DNA of 64,000 nt from Microbacterium sp. Leaf288 (GTDB lineage: Bacteria; Actinomycetota; Actinomycetes; Actinomycetales; Microbacteriaceae): NCBI RefSeq assembly GCF_001422925.1, contig NZ_LMNI01000014.1, positions 124,001 to 188,000 of the forward strand, read 5' to 3'. Below, piece by piece: positions 8,172-17,055 of the stretch; the stretch's first letter is position 1; each line of letters begins with the position of its first letter. A model generated the notes under the pieces. It was given only the letters and a program-made list of their open reading frames with translations, ran no database searches and was not told the DNA's origin. A program made the position numbers and the translations under genes.

Positions 8172-8738
8172 TCAGTCGCACGCGCCCCACTGCCCGGCCG
8201 CCGCGGCGACGGCCGCGGATTCGAGTGAGCGCAGCAGGGTCTCCTGGCTGCGATTGGGCGAATAGACCTCGACCCGCGCATCGCCCTGCGCGACGAGCTC
8301 GCCGTTCACGAAGCGGCCGTCGGGCGTCCAGACGTAGAGCAGGGTTCTGCCGTACTGGTCATGCACCTCGTGGTCGGCGGCGACCCAGATCGTCGATCCC
8401 ACGGGGACGAGCGACGTCAGCTTCCTCGTCGCCTCCGCACCCCAGCAGTCGAGTTCGGGGGAGATCTCGGGGGTGTCGATGCCCAGCAGCCGGACGCGCG
8501 TGGATTCGAGATCGCCGACGACGGCGTTGGGGACGGCGACGCGAGCGCGCAGCGTGTCGCCGTCGTGGACGCTCTCGACGGTCATCTCGAATGCGTCGGC
8601 CGGGATCGCCGGCATCGTGGAAGAGATGCCCGGTGCCGGCTGTGCGACCTCGGCGCCCGCGTCGCGCCCGACGAACCACCAGTAGGCCGTGCCCGCGATG
8701 ACGAGCAGCAGGATTCCGATGAGCACGCGTCTGAGCAC
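8172..8738 (-). CDS. Membrane-anchored thermonuclease (SNase) family protein
   Basis: This 188-residue protein has an uncleaved-looking N-terminal membrane anchor (about residues 4-24, VLIGILLLVIAGTAYWWFV) followed by an extracytoplasmic staphylococcal-nuclease domain. Family motifs are VHDGDTLRARV, RLLGIDTPE and HDQYGRTLLYVW, which supply the calcium-binding acids and the catalytic Arg/Glu region. It probably degrades DNA or RNA outside the membrane or in the wall zone. The GTG start lies 6 nt after TAGGCT (leaderless). Confidence 0.88.
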   Translation of the reverse strand: MLRRVLIGILLLVIAGTAYWWFVGRDAGAEVAQPAPGISSTMPAIPADAFEMTVESVHDGDTLRARVAVPNAVVGDLESTRVRLLGIDTPEISPELDCWGAEATRKLTSLVPVGSTIWVAADHEVHDQYGRTLLYVWTPDGRFVNGELVAQGDARVEVYSPNRSQETLLRSLESAAVAAAAGQWGACD

Positions 8739-8744
8739 GACGCG

Positions 8745-8750
8745 AGCCTA
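8745..8750 (-). promoter_or_regulatory. -10 box (TAGGCT) of leaderless nuclease gene
   Basis: TAGGCT on the minus strand lies 6 nt before the GTG at 8738. Confidence 0.5.
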
Positions 8751-8780
8751 TGCGGTGGCGCCGACGCGCCACCGCGACGA

Positions 8781-9188
8781 TCAGGCAGCCAGGCGCAGTC
8801 CGCGCTTGTCGGTGGCGACGCGCTCGCCGTCGGCGATCGTCTCGTCGTCGCCGATGAGCGAGCCTCCGGCGACACGGGCGTCGTGCCCGACCTGGGTGCG
8901 CACGCCGATCTTCGCGCGCGGGCCGATGGCCGCGCGCGGCCCGATGTGGGCGTGCGGTGCGATCTCGGCGTCGGGTCCGATCACGGCATCCGTCTCGACC
9001 CATACGCCCCGGCCGACGTGCGCGCCCGCGGCGATCTGCACGCCCGGTTCGACATACGCCCCCGCTTCGACGATGGCGCTGGGGTGCACCTTCGCTCCGT
9101 GCGCGATCAGGCCCCGACCGTTGACGTGCTTGCGGTAGCGCAGCATCTCGCCCTGGTCGTTCTCGATGTCGATGTAGTTCTTTCCCAC
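8781..9188 (-). CDS. Left-handed beta-helix (hexapeptide repeat) protein
   Basis: This protein of about 135 residues is dominated by hexapeptide repeats ([LIV]GxxxxX pattern: VHPSAIVEAGAYVEPGVQI, VGRGVWVETDAVIG, IGPRAAIGPRAKIG), giving a left-handed beta-helix of the acyltransferase or gamma-carbonic anhydrase type. A short N-terminal sheet (YIDIENDQGEMLRYRK) precedes it. No acetyl-CoA-binding or carbonic-anhydrase His set stands out, so the activity is unknown. The GTG at 9188 is chosen because AGGAGG sits 5 nt upstream; the GTG at 9209 would place that ribosome site inside the gene. Confidence 0.75.
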   Translation of the reverse strand: MGKNYIDIENDQGEMLRYRKHVNGRGLIAHGAKVHPSAIVEAGAYVEPGVQIAAGAHVGRGVWVETDAVIGPDAEIAPHAHIGPRAAIGPRAKIGVRTQVGHDARVAGGSLIGDDETIADGERVATDKRGLRLAA

Positions 9189-9334
9189 GGTCCCCTCCTG
9201 GAGCAGCACATGGTGCTGAGTACAGGAATAACGGTGGCGAGGGGTGATTCATTCCCGCGCATCGGAACGATTCGGTGACGGGCGTGCAGCGGCCCCGCGC
9301 CCGGAGTGGACGCGGGGCCGGAAAGGGGTGCTGA

Positions 9335-10717
9335 TCAGCGCGTGACGTACTCGTCGGCGGTCGAGAGGGCCCGGTCGATGACGTCGAGTCCACGCACCAG
9401 CTCGTCCTCGGTGATCACGAGCGGAGGCGCCACGTGAACGCGGTTGAAGTGCGTGAACGGCCACACCCCTTCCCGCTTGCACGCCGCGGCGACCGCGGCG
9501 ATGGGTGCGGCATCCGTCCCGCTCGCGTTGAAGGGAACGAGCTGCTCGCGGGTCTTGCGGTCCTTGACGAGCTCGATCGCCCAGAAGAGGCCCATTCCCC
9601 GCACATCGCCGACGGACGGATGCCGTGATGCGAGGTCGCGCAGGCGCGGCTCCACGACGCGCGATCCGAGGTCGCGCACGCGCTCGAGGATGCCGTCGCG
9701 CTCGAACACCTCGAACGTGGCGACGCCCGCCGCGCACGCGAGCGGGTGGCCCGAGTACGTGAGCCCGCCGGGGAAGGACACGGTGTCGAAGTGTGAGGCG
9801 ATCGTGTCGGAGATCACGACGCCGCCGAGCGGCACATAGCCCGAGTTCACACCCTTCGCGAAGGTGATGAGGTCAGGCTTCACGTCGAACGCCTGGAACG
9901 CGAACCACTCGCCCACGCGGCCGAAGCCCACCATGACCTCGTCGGCGATGTAGACGATGCCGTAGCGGTCGCACAGCTCGCGCACGCCGGTCAGATATCC
10001 CGGCGGCGGCACCAGCACGCCGTTCGTGCCGACGATCGTCTCGATGATGATCGCCGCGATCGTGGTGGCGCCCTCGAGCACGATGGTCTGCTCGAGGTGC
10101 TCGAGCGCGCGCTGCGTCTCCTCCTCGGCGCTCGACGAGTGGAACGCGGAGCGGTATGGGTAGGGGCCGAAGAATTTCGCGGTCGAGCCGTCGGCGGGCT
10201 CGTTGGGCCAGCGGCGCGGGTCGCCGGTCAGCGAGATCGCAGTCGTAGTGTTGCCGTGGTAGCTGCGGTACATCGACAGCACCTTGCGGCGGCCCGTCAC
10301 GAGGCGCGCCATGCGCACGGCGTTCTCGTTCGCATCGGCGCCGCCGTTGGTGAAGAACACCTTCTCGAAGCCGTCGCCCGCGACCTCGGCGATGCGGCGG
10401 GCGAGCTCGCCGCGCACGTCGTTGGCCATCGACGGCTGGATCGTCGTGAGACGACCAGCCTGATTCTGGATCGCCTGGACGAGATCCGGATGCTGATGCC
10501 CGAGGTTGAGGTTCACCAGCTGGGAGCTGAAGTCGAGGTACGCGTTGCCGTTGTAGTCCCAGAAGGTCGACCCCTCACCCGCGGCGATGGGAAGCGGATC
10601 GATGAGCGCCTGCGCGCTCCACGAGTGGAACACGTGGCCGCGGTCGTCTGCGCGAACGCGGGCGTCGGCCTCAGGATCGGTGTAGACGGCGGGGGCGGGA
10701 GTGAGTGTGTCAGTCAT
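9335..10717 (-). CDS. Class III (omega) aminotransferase, PLP-dependent
   Basis: This 460-residue fold-type I PLP enzyme has GGADANENAVRMAR and YRSYHGNTTTA for cofactor phosphate binding, the IADEVMVGFGRVGEWFAF segment with the PLP-interacting Asp, and the Schiff-base Lys in FAKGVNSGYVPLGG. It resembles taurine/beta-alanine/omega-amine:pyruvate aminotransferases and would turn an omega-amino acid or diamine product into a semialdehyde. It follows the semialdehyde dehydrogenase gene on the same strand, with a 111-base gap holding REP-like sequence. A GGAG site precedes the ATG. The exact substrate cannot be read from sequence. A paralogue lies at 44454-45788. Confidence 0.88.
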   Translation of the reverse strand: MTDTLTPAPAVYTDPEADARVRADDRGHVFHSWSAQALIDPLPIAAGEGSTFWDYNGNAYLDFSSQLVNLNLGHQHPDLVQAIQNQAGRLTTIQPSMANDVRGELARRIAEVAGDGFEKVFFTNGGADANENAVRMARLVTGRRKVLSMYRSYHGNTTTAISLTGDPRRWPNEPADGSTAKFFGPYPYRSAFHSSSAEEETQRALEHLEQTIVLEGATTIAAIIIETIVGTNGVLVPPPGYLTGVRELCDRYGIVYIADEVMVGFGRVGEWFAFQAFDVKPDLITFAKGVNSGYVPLGGVVISDTIASHFDTVSFPGGLTYSGHPLACAAGVATFEVFERDGILERVRDLGSRVVEPRLRDLASRHPSVGDVRGMGLFWAIELVKDRKTREQLVPFNASGTDAAPIAAVAAACKREGVWPFTHFNRVHVAPPLVITEDELVRGLDVIDRALSTADEYVTR

Positions 10718-10726
10718 TTTGCTCCG

Positions 10727-10780
10727 GTCGTTGAGCGAGCGAGGAACGGGGTCGTTGAGCGAGCTTGCGAGTCGAAACGC
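10727..10780. repeat. REP-like intergenic element (GTTGAGCG / GTCGAAACG type)
   Basis: Two adjacent copies of GTCGTTGAGCGAGC appear, the second running into GTCGAAACG. It belongs to the family seen at about 37441, 60485 and, in reverse orientation, inside lhr. It lies between the dehydrogenase and the downstream aminotransferase. Confidence 0.7.
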
Positions 10781-10828
10781 AGAGGCGAATCGCGTCGGGA
10801 GTCCGGGCGACCCTGATTGCGAGGCATG

Positions 10829-12397
10829 TCAGTTGTTCTGGGGGAAGCCGAGGTTGATGCCGCGGGTTTCTGAAAGGCTCCGGCTGGCGGGGTCGAGCCA
10901 GCGGGAGGTGATGGCCTTCTCGCGGGTGAAGAAGTCGAAGCCGTGGACGCCGTAGGCTTTCGCGTCGCCGAACAGCGAGGCCTTCCAGCCGCCGAACGAG
11001 TGGTAGGCGACGGGGACGGGGATGGGGACGTTGATGCCGATCATGCCGACCTGCACCTCGTTCTGGAAGCGGCGGGCGGCGCCGCCGTCGTCGGTGAAGA
11101 TGGCGGTGCCGTTGCCGAACTGACCGGAGTTGATGAGGTCCAGTCCCTCGTCGTACGATTGGACGCGGACGATGGAGAGGACGGGGCCGAAGATCTCCTC
11201 CTGATACGCCCGACTGGTGGTGGGGATGTCGTCGATCAGGGTGGGGCCGAAGAAGAACCCGTCCTCGTGACCCTCGACGGTGTAGCCGCGGCCGTCGACG
11301 ACGATCCTCGCGCCATCCGCCTCCGCGATGTCGACATAGGAGGAGACCTTGTCGCGGTGGACGTCGGTGATGAGGGGTCCCATGTCGGGTTCGACACCGT
11401 CGACGCCCGCGCCGTTGCCGATCTTGAGCTTCGCGATGCGGTCGGAGATCTTCGTGATGAGGTCGTCGGCGACCGGTTCGACGGCGAGCACGACGGAGAT
11501 GGCCATGCAGCGTTCCCCGGCGGCGCCGTAGCCGGCGTTCACGGCCTGGTCGGCGACCAGGTCCAGGTCGGCGTCGGGAAGCACCAGCATGTGGTTCTTC
11601 GCGCCACCGAGCGCCTGCACCCGCTTGCCGTGACGCGACGCGGTCTCGTAGATGTACTGCGCGATCGGCGTGGACCCGACGAACGAGATGGACTGCACGT
11701 CCGGACTGGTGAGGAGGCCGTCCACGGCGAGCTTGTCACCCTGCAGCACCGTGAACACGCCGTCCGGCAGGCCGGCTTCCTTCCACAGTTCGGCGAGCCA
11801 CAGTGCCGCGGACGGGTCCTTCTCGCTGGGCTTGAGGATCACGGCGTTGCCGGCGGCGATCGCGATCGGGAAGAACCACATCGGCACCATCGCCGGGAAA
11901 TTGAACGGCGAGATGATGCCCACCACACCCAGCGGCTGCTTCAGCGAGTACACGTCGACACCGGTGGACGCGTTCTCACTGAACGCGCCCTTGATCAGGT
12001 GCGGGAACCCGGTCGCGAGCTCCACCACTTCCTGACCGCGGAGGATCTCGCCCATCGCGTCGGAGAGCACCTTCCCGTGCTCGGCGGTGATGATCTCGGC
12101 CAACTCCCGCTTGCGGGCATTCAGCAACTCCCGGAACGCGAACAGCACCGTCTGCCGCCGCGCGATCGAGTACCCCTTCCACACCCGGTACCCGGCCACC
12201 GCGGACGCGATCGCCGCATCGATCTCCGCCTGATCGGCCAACGCGACCCGCGCCGACACCTGACCGGTCGCTGGGTTGTACACCGGGGCCGTGCGACCCG
12301 AGGACGACGCACGCTCCGCCCCATCGATCCAATGCGAAATCACCCGGACGTCGGCGTCCGTGGTCGCGGGCGCGACGGCGCTCTCGGCAATGCTCAT
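10829..12397 (-). CDS. mmsA: CoA-acylating methylmalonate-semialdehyde dehydrogenase
   Basis: This 522-residue aldehyde dehydrogenase carries the MMSDH hallmarks: IISPFNFPAMVPMWFFPIAIAAGNAVILKPSEKDPS, SFVGSTPIAQYIYETA, LGGAKNHMLVLPDA, catalytic Cys in GERCMAIS and GMIGINVPIPVPVAYHSFGGWK. The family oxidises malonate or methylmalonate semialdehyde to acetyl- or propionyl-CoA with NAD+. It would take the semialdehyde made by the adjacent aminotransferase. The start at 12397 has GAAGGAG about 8 nt upstream. The open frame continues far upstream on this strand, but that part is antisense to the PucR gene. It is transcribed divergently from the PucR regulator and is probably controlled by it. Confidence 0.92.
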   Translation of the reverse strand: MSIAESAVAPATTDADVRVISHWIDGAERASSSGRTAPVYNPATGQVSARVALADQAEIDAAIASAVAGYRVWKGYSIARRQTVLFAFRELLNARKRELAEIITAEHGKVLSDAMGEILRGQEVVELATGFPHLIKGAFSENASTGVDVYSLKQPLGVVGIISPFNFPAMVPMWFFPIAIAAGNAVILKPSEKDPSAALWLAELWKEAGLPDGVFTVLQGDKLAVDGLLTSPDVQSISFVGSTPIAQYIYETASRHGKRVQALGGAKNHMLVLPDADLDLVADQAVNAGYGAAGERCMAISVVLAVEPVADDLITKISDRIAKLKIGNGAGVDGVEPDMGPLITDVHRDKVSSYVDIAEADGARIVVDGRGYTVEGHEDGFFFGPTLIDDIPTTSRAYQEEIFGPVLSIVRVQSYDEGLDLINSGQFGNGTAIFTDDGGAARRFQNEVQVGMIGINVPIPVPVAYHSFGGWKASLFGDAKAYGVHGFDFFTREKAITSRWLDPASRSLSETRGINLGFPQNN

Positions 12398-12487
12398 GGG
12401 TGGCTCCTTCTCGGTGTCGGACAGATCGTGTGGTGATCCCCTAGGCTGGACGGGTCCCAGCCTGTCAGAGAAGAAGAGGCGGCCACG
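12398..12487. promoter_or_regulatory. Divergent promoter region between mmsA and pucR-type gene
   Basis: Rightward, TAGGCT (12442-12447) is a good -10 box for the regulator, giving a leader of about 35 nt. A motif GGACAGATCGT (12419-12429) overlaps its expected -35 position. The same 11-mer occurs at 22195-22205 upstream of the polyamine importer, making it a candidate operator. Confidence 0.5.
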
Positions 12488-14149
12488 GTGCCCGACCGTC
12501 GCGAAGATCGGACGATCCACACGGATCGTCCGGTAGATCGATCCGCAGATGAGATCCTCCCGACCGTGCGCGAAGTGATCGCGCTCGAAGCGGTCGCGCA
12601 AGGGGTTCCCGAAGTGCTCGTCGGCGACGATGCGCTCGATGCGCGCGTGCGCTGGCTGCACGTCTCCGACAGTGCGGGCGTTGCTCGCCTGCTGGACGGC
12701 GGCGAGATGCTGCTGTCGACCGGTTCGTCGTGGCCGGTGGAGCCGGGAGATCTGCGCCGGTTCATCGACGAGCTCGCCGACGCGGGGCTCTCCGGCCTCG
12801 TGCTCGAGCTGGGCACGCACTACCGGTACGTCCCCGCCGTGGTCATCGAGGCCGCCCGCGAACGAGGCCTCGCCTTGGTCGTGCTGCACCGGGAGCTGAA
12901 GTTCGTCACGGTCACCGAGGCCGTCCACAGTCGCATCATCACAGGACAGACCGACGCGCTGCGCGCGCGCGACGAGGTGCGCGAGCGGTTCACGGCGCTG
13001 GTGCTGCGCGGATCGCCCGCGGACTTCATCGTCCACCAGCTCGCGCAGACGCTCGGCGCGCCCATCGTGCTCGAGAACCTCGGTTACGAGGTCGTCGCGG
13101 CAGAGGTGCCGCTCGCGATGGAGGAGGAGCTCTTCACCGAGTGGGAGCTGCGATCGCGCTCCGCGCACCGGCGCTCCGAGCATCGCCGGGAGCGCGGCAT
13201 CCCGGCCGGAGCGGACGACTGGCTGATCGTCCCGGTCGAGGCACGAGGCATCCGCTGGGGAAATCTCATCGCGCTGCCCGGACCGGAGCACGCGGCCGGG
13301 CGGGCCGCCGTGCTCGAGCAGGGCGCGATCGCCCTTGCGGTCGGCCGTCTCGCCGACGGCGACGCCGACGAATGGGCGCGCATCGGCCGGCGGCGCCTGG
13401 TCGACGGGCTGCTCGCCGGACGCTTCGCCGGTGTCGGCGGCGCCGCCGCGCGCCTCGAGGCGGCCGGCCTGCCGCTGCGGGGCGCCAAGCTCCACGGGCT
13501 GGTCGTGTCGGGCGCGCCGGTCGCGGTGGAGCGGGCGGATGCTGCCGCCCGCGCCCTGCGAGGGCGCGCGCTGGCGGGCTCGGCGCCGGCGGGCGTCGTG
13601 GCGCCGGCGACCACGATGCTGGTGTCGCTGCCGCCGGACGCCGTGTTCGACGATGCGGCCGTGGTCGCGTTCGTGCGCGCGCTCGTCGACGCCGCGGACG
13701 TCGAGCGCGTCACCGTCTCGGTCGGGCGCAGCGCCGAGGGCATCGATGCCGCGCTCGCCTCGGTGCACGAGGCGGTCGATCTCGCGGGCGGTCGGAGGCG
13801 GCGCTCGGGGCGCGGTCCGCATCTGCGACGCGCCGAGAACCGTCCGCTCGTGCAGTTGGTCACCGCCCTGCGTGATGACCATCGCGTGCTCGAGCATGGC
13901 GAACGGATGCTCGCCCCACTCATCGCCTACGACCTCTCGCGGTCGGGTGACCTGCTCGACGTCCTCGAGGCGATGCTCGCCCACCCCGGTAATCGCACCG
14001 CGGCGGCTGCGGCATCCCATCTCTCGCGTTCGGTGTTCTATCAGCGCATCGCGCTCATCGAGGAGCTGCTGGGCACCGATCTCGACGACGGCGAGACCCA
14101 GACCGCGTTGCATCTGGCGCTGCTCGTGCGGAGGTCGGCCGGACGCTGA
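12488..14149 (+). CDS. PucR family transcriptional regulator
   Basis: This 553-residue regulator has an N-terminal PucR purine-catabolism-like domain (about 25-145: TVREVIALEAVAQGVPEVLVG, LLSTGSSWPVEPGDLRRFIDEL), a central GGDEF-like/GAF-like sensory region and a C-terminal PucR helix-turn-helix (about 490-550: DLLDVLEAMLAHPGNRTAAAAASHLSRSVFYQRIALIEELL). Such regulators respond to nitrogenous catabolites and activate degradation operons. Here it is divergent from the semialdehyde dehydrogenase gene and close to polyamine genes. GTG 12488 is used; GTG 12566 is an alternative that would place the 12509-12532 palindrome in the leader instead of the coding region. Confidence 0.85.
   Translation: MPDRREDRTIHTDRPVDRSADEILPTVREVIALEAVAQGVPEVLVGDDALDARVRWLHVSDSAGVARLLDGGEMLLSTGSSWPVEPGDLRRFIDELADAGLSGLVLELGTHYRYVPAVVIEAARERGLALVVLHRELKFVTVTEAVHSRIITGQTDALRARDEVRERFTALVLRGSPADFIVHQLAQTLGAPIVLENLGYEVVAAEVPLAMEEELFTEWELRSRSAHRRSEHRRERGIPAGADDWLIVPVEARGIRWGNLIALPGPEHAAGRAAVLEQGAIALAVGRLADGDADEWARIGRRRLVDGLLAGRFAGVGGAAARLEAAGLPLRGAKLHGLVVSGAPVAVERADAAARALRGRALAGSAPAGVVAPATTMLVSLPPDAVFDDAAVVAFVRALVDAADVERVTVSVGRSAEGIDAALASVHEAVDLAGGRRRRSGRGPHLRRAENRPLVQLVTALRDDHRVLEHGERMLAPLIAYDLSRSGDLLDVLEAMLAHPGNRTAAAAASHLSRSVFYQRIALIEELLGTDLDDGETQTALHLALLVRRSAGR
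12509..12532. promoter_or_regulatory. Perfect palindrome, candidate PucR operator
   Basis: CGGACGATCC (12509-12518), a 4-nt spacer and GGATCGTCCG (12523-12532) form a perfect 10-bp inverted repeat at the 5' end of the regulator gene. The identical 10-mer CGGACGATCC recurs at 22163-22172 ahead of the polyamine importer operon. Confidence 0.55.
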
Positions 14150-14154
14150 CGCGT

Positions 14155-14568
14155 CTACGCGTCCGCGGGCTCCCAGGGGTCGACGAGGTCGATGCCGAGA
14201 TCCTCGAAGTCCTTCGGGTTGCGCGTCGCAAGCGTCGCACCGTGTGCGGCCGCAATCGCGGCGATCATCCCGTCCTCCACAGACAACGGGCGTCCGGCGA
14301 TCCGGCGCGCCTCCTGCAGGCGTGCGTAGCTCCGGGCGGCTCGCTCGTCGAATGGCAGCACGCGACTCCCCGAGAGGATCGAGTCGATGGCCGCGATCAG
14401 TCGCTCGCGGCGCGCACCCTCCGGAAGCCGCCTGGCTCCGACAAGGAGCTCCGCGACGGAGACCGCGGTGATCGCGGCATCGGTCCGCGACTTCATCCAG
14501 GCGACGACAGCGGTGTCAGGCGTCGAGCGCAGCGGTTCGGACAGCACATTCGTGTCGAGGATGATCAC
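14155..14568 (-). CDS. PIN-domain toxin, VapC/FitB-like
   Basis: This 137-residue PIN-domain ribonuclease has the conserved acids in IILDTNVLSEP (Asp5), a Glu in VSVAELLVGARRLP, and the C-terminal VEDGMIAAIAAAHGATLATRNPKDFEDLGIDLVDPW. The ILDTNVLSEP opening and the length are typical of FitB-like VapC toxins, which cleave RNA when free of antitoxin. The GTG start overlaps the antitoxin stop by 4 bases (GTGA). Confidence 0.9.
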   Translation of the reverse strand: MIILDTNVLSEPLRSTPDTAVVAWMKSRTDAAITAVSVAELLVGARRLPEGARRERLIAAIDSILSGSRVLPFDERAARSYARLQEARRIAGRPLSVEDGMIAAIAAAHGATLATRNPKDFEDLGIDLVDPWEPADA

Positions 14569-14789
14569 GACAGATCGAGCTCGCGGGGGAGGCTGCGCGC
14601 GGGTGGTTCGAGGTCGATGGCGAGACTGCTCGCCGCGTCGATCCAATCGACGATCATGCTGCTGGGCGACACCGCGCTCGTCAGGATCGCTCGCGCTTCC
14701 GCCTCCATCGACCGGCCGTGCGCGGCGGCTCGCTCCTTCAGGCGCTGCTGAACCTCGTCATCGAGGTTGCGGACGGTGATGGCACCCAC
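14565..14789 (-). CDS. Antitoxin, VapB/FitA-like ribbon-helix-helix protein
   Basis: This 74-residue protein has a ribbon-helix-helix N-terminus (ITVRNLDDEVQQRLKERAAAHGRSMEAEARAILTSAV), as in FitA, followed by a flexible C-terminal tail (SLAIDLEPPARSLPRELDLS) that would occupy the toxin active site. It precedes and overlaps the toxin by 4 bases, which is the standard arrangement. It should also repress the pair's promoter, located within 14790-14856. Confidence 0.88.
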   Translation of the reverse strand: MGAITVRNLDDEVQQRLKERAAAHGRSMEAEARAILTSAVSPSSMIVDWIDAASSLAIDLEPPARSLPRELDLS

Positions 14790-14856
14790 GGCTGCTCCCT
14801 TCGACTGCTGGCAATGCTAGCACTTCGATGTCGGAGGCCCCAGCCATGCTCTCGCC

Positions 14857-15207
14857 ATGGAAACAGCCATCGATATCCAAGCCGAATCGTTCGTCCGTCA
14901 GCTCGCCGCCGCGATCATCGCTGCGCGGGATGGTGAATGCCTGGCGTGCTATCTCGACCGCGTCCTGCGCGACGCCCCCTGCGACGGTTCGCTGCGCCTG
15001 GCGCGCACCTACCGCGACGCACTGGCGCCGCGTGCCGTCGCGCTCGAGGGGCGCCTCGAGAGCGGCGGCGGCTTCTGCGACTGCGAGGTGCTGATGAACG
15101 TCTACTGGTCGAAGACCGACGAGGTGAGACCCTGCCGCGGCGCGAGGCGCGGGTCCACGAAGCCGTGCGACCTCTGGCTGCGCCGCAGACGCGGGGATCG
15201 GTGGTGA
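14857..15207 (+). CDS. DUF2695 domain protein
   Basis: This 116-residue soluble protein carries the DUF2695 pattern: ECLACYLDRVL near residues 28-38, CDGSLRLARTY, and FCDCEVLMNVYW near the C-terminus. The paired cysteines suggest metal binding, but no function is established for the family. The C-terminal 25 residues are basic. It converges with the cupin gene with only 8 bases between stops. A weak CATGCT box lies 6 nt before the ATG. Confidence 0.75.
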   Translation: METAIDIQAESFVRQLAAAIIAARDGECLACYLDRVLRDAPCDGSLRLARTYRDALAPRAVALEGRLESGGGFCDCEVLMNVYWSKTDEVRPCRGARRGSTKPCDLWLRRRRGDRW

Positions 15208-15215
15208 GCCCGGAG

Positions 15216-15557
15216 TCAGCCCGCGATGTAGACCTTGCGGAGCGTCTCGCGCACCGTCCACACCGTGCGCATGCCTGCTGTCAGGCGCGCGATCGACCCC
15301 GCTCGGAGCTCGATCGGCTCGAGGGTCGGGTCGTCGAACGCCACGGTGGCCGAGCCGGACAGCACGACGAAGACCTCGTCGGCCTCGACGTCGGTCGACG
15401 CGCCCGGCGTGTGCTCCCACACGCCGAGCTCGGTCCCCCCGAACCCGCCGAGTTCGGCGAACCCCGTGGCAGGGGTGCCCTGCACCACCTGGTCGGCGGG
15501 CAGCGGCTCGAGGTCGAGCTCGAGGGACGCGGCATCCGTCACGATCGCGGGGTTCAC
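15216..15557 (-). CDS. Cupin-domain protein
   Basis: This 113-residue single cupin domain has LGVWEHTPGASTDVEADEVFVVLSGSATVAF (cupin motif 1; one expected metal-binding His is replaced by Val/Asp) and a later barrel strand IARLTAGMRTVWTVRETLRKVYI. The DUF861-like EVFVVLSG pattern is typical of small cupins paired with catabolic enzymes. Its GTG overlaps the stop of the FAD oxidoreductase by 4 bases, so the two are co-translated. It may sense or process the oxidase product. Confidence 0.8.
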   Translation of the reverse strand: MNPAIVTDAASLELDLEPLPADQVVQGTPATGFAELGGFGGTELGVWEHTPGASTDVEADEVFVVLSGSATVAFDDPTLEPIELRAGSIARLTAGMRTVWTVRETLRKVYIAG

Positions 15558-17020
15558 GAGTCGAACCCCAGACCGAGCGCGTCGAGCGTCTTCAGCAGCA
15601 GGTTGCGCTTGCCCTTGTTGTGGTCGGCACGGTCCAGAGACCAGCGGGTGGCGTTGATGCCCATGGACGCCGCGGGCTCGGGAGGGAACGGGAGCGGGCG
15701 CTTGCGCACCATCTCGAGCTGAGTGCGCTCGTTCTCGACACCGTCGAGCAGGTCGAGCATGACCTCGCCGGCGAAGCGGGTCGATCCGACGCCGAGCCCG
15801 GTGAAACCGGCGGCGTACGCGACACGGCGGTCGCGGGCGGTGCCGAAGAACGCCGTGAACTGGGTCGAGGTGTCGATCGCGCCGGCCCACTGGTGCGTGA
15901 AGCGCAGCCCTTCGAGCTGCGGGAAGGTGGTGAAGAAATGGCTCGCGAGCTTGGCCCAGGTCTCGGGCCTGTTCTCGTACTCGGGATTCACCTTGCGTCC
16001 GTACCGGTAGATCGCGTCGTAGCCGCCGAACAGGATCCTGTTGTCCTTGGTGATCCGGTAGTAGTGGAACTGGTTCGCCATGTCGCCGATGCCCTGGCGG
16101 TCCTGCCAGCCGATCGACGTGAGCTGGATGTCGTTCAGCGGCTCCGTCATGAGCACGTAGTCGTACACGGGAACCGTCATGAGCCGGTTGCGCTTGATGA
16201 GCGAGGGGAACACGTTGGTGCCGAGCGCGGCCCGAGAGGCCTCCACCCGGCCCTCGGGCGTCGTCACGACCACGCCCGGTCCGCTCGTGTCGAGGCCGGT
16301 GACGTGGGAGCGCTCGAAGATCACGACACCGCGTTCCTCGCAGACCCGGGCGAGCTCGGCGGCCATACGCGCGGGATGGACCATGCCGCACGCGTTCTTC
16401 TCCCACACCGCAGCGAGGTACGTGGGGGAGTGGACGGATGCCTGGGCCTCGGTCCGGTCGAGATAGACCACGCCCTCTTCGCCCTCGGCCGCCCACTCCT
16501 TCAGCCACTCCACCTGGTGCGGCTCGATCGCGGGAGCGAGCTGCCCGGTGCGCTCGAACTGGAAGTCCATGCCGAAGCGGGCCTCGGAGGCCTCGATCGC
16601 ATCGAGATTCTCGTGCCCGAGCCGGTCGAGCGTGGTCATCTCCTTCGGCCAGCGGGCCATGCCGTTCTCGTCGCCGTGGGTGAGGCTGGCCTCGCAGAAG
16701 CCGCCGTTGCGGCCCGACGCCGCCCAGCCGACGCGCTGCGCCTCGACGACCACGACCTTCGCGTCGGGGTCGCGCTCGGTGGCGAGGAGCGCCGTCCACA
16801 GCCCCGTGTATCCGCCACCCACGACGACGAGGTCGGCATGGTGCGTGCCGACGAGCGCGGGCCTGTCGGGAAGGAGGCTGTCGGGAAGGTCGTCGCGCCA
16901 GAACACCGAGTGCTTCGTGTCGGCGAGGGAATGCCGGACGACGGATGCTGCCGGCCGCTGTCGTTCGAAGACGGTCGTGCCCACGGTTATCAACTCCGAT
17001 GCGGTGTGTGGTGCTCCCAT
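15554..17020 (-). CDS. FAD-dependent amine/amino-acid oxidoreductase (DAO family)
   Basis: This 488-residue DAO-type flavoenzyme has an N-terminal HSVFWRDDLPD segment, the dinucleotide-binding fold ADLVVVGGGYTGLWTALLATERDP and its partner strand VVVVEAQRVGWAASGRNGGFCE, and a C-terminal FAD-contact motif GFTGLGVGSTRFAGEVMLDLL. The SGRNGGF stretch is characteristic of PuuB/OrdL-like gamma-glutamylputrescine oxidases, consistent with the neighbouring polyamine importer. Substrate assignment is inference. ATG 17020 is used because residues upstream look non-native. The cupin gene follows with a 4-base overlap. Confidence 0.88.
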   Translation of the reverse strand: MGAPHTASELITVGTTVFERQRPAASVVRHSLADTKHSVFWRDDLPDSLLPDRPALVGTHHADLVVVGGGYTGLWTALLATERDPDAKVVVVEAQRVGWAASGRNGGFCEASLTHGDENGMARWPKEMTTLDRLGHENLDAIEASEARFGMDFQFERTGQLAPAIEPHQVEWLKEWAAEGEEGVVYLDRTEAQASVHSPTYLAAVWEKNACGMVHPARMAAELARVCEERGVVIFERSHVTGLDTSGPGVVVTTPEGRVEASRAALGTNVFPSLIKRNRLMTVPVYDYVLMTEPLNDIQLTSIGWQDRQGIGDMANQFHYYRITKDNRILFGGYDAIYRYGRKVNPEYENRPETWAKLASHFFTTFPQLEGLRFTHQWAGAIDTSTQFTAFFGTARDRRVAYAAGFTGLGVGSTRFAGEVMLDLLDGVENERTQLEMVRKRPLPFPPEPAASMGINATRWSLDRADHNKGKRNLLLKTLDALGLGFDS

Positions 17021-17055
17021 CCTCACGCGTCTGCCGGGTCGATGCGGGGCTTGCG

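Noticed and set aside
12398..14113. Upstream extension of the mmsA frame to 14113 on the minus strand
   Set aside because: The extension is antisense to the PucR gene and lacks motifs. A strong ribosome site precedes ATG 12397.
14155..14789. Mobile or defence island around the toxin-antitoxin pair
   Set aside because: No transposase, integrase or flanking direct repeat is seen, and composition does not differ from neighbours. Only the common VapBC/FitAB pair is supported.
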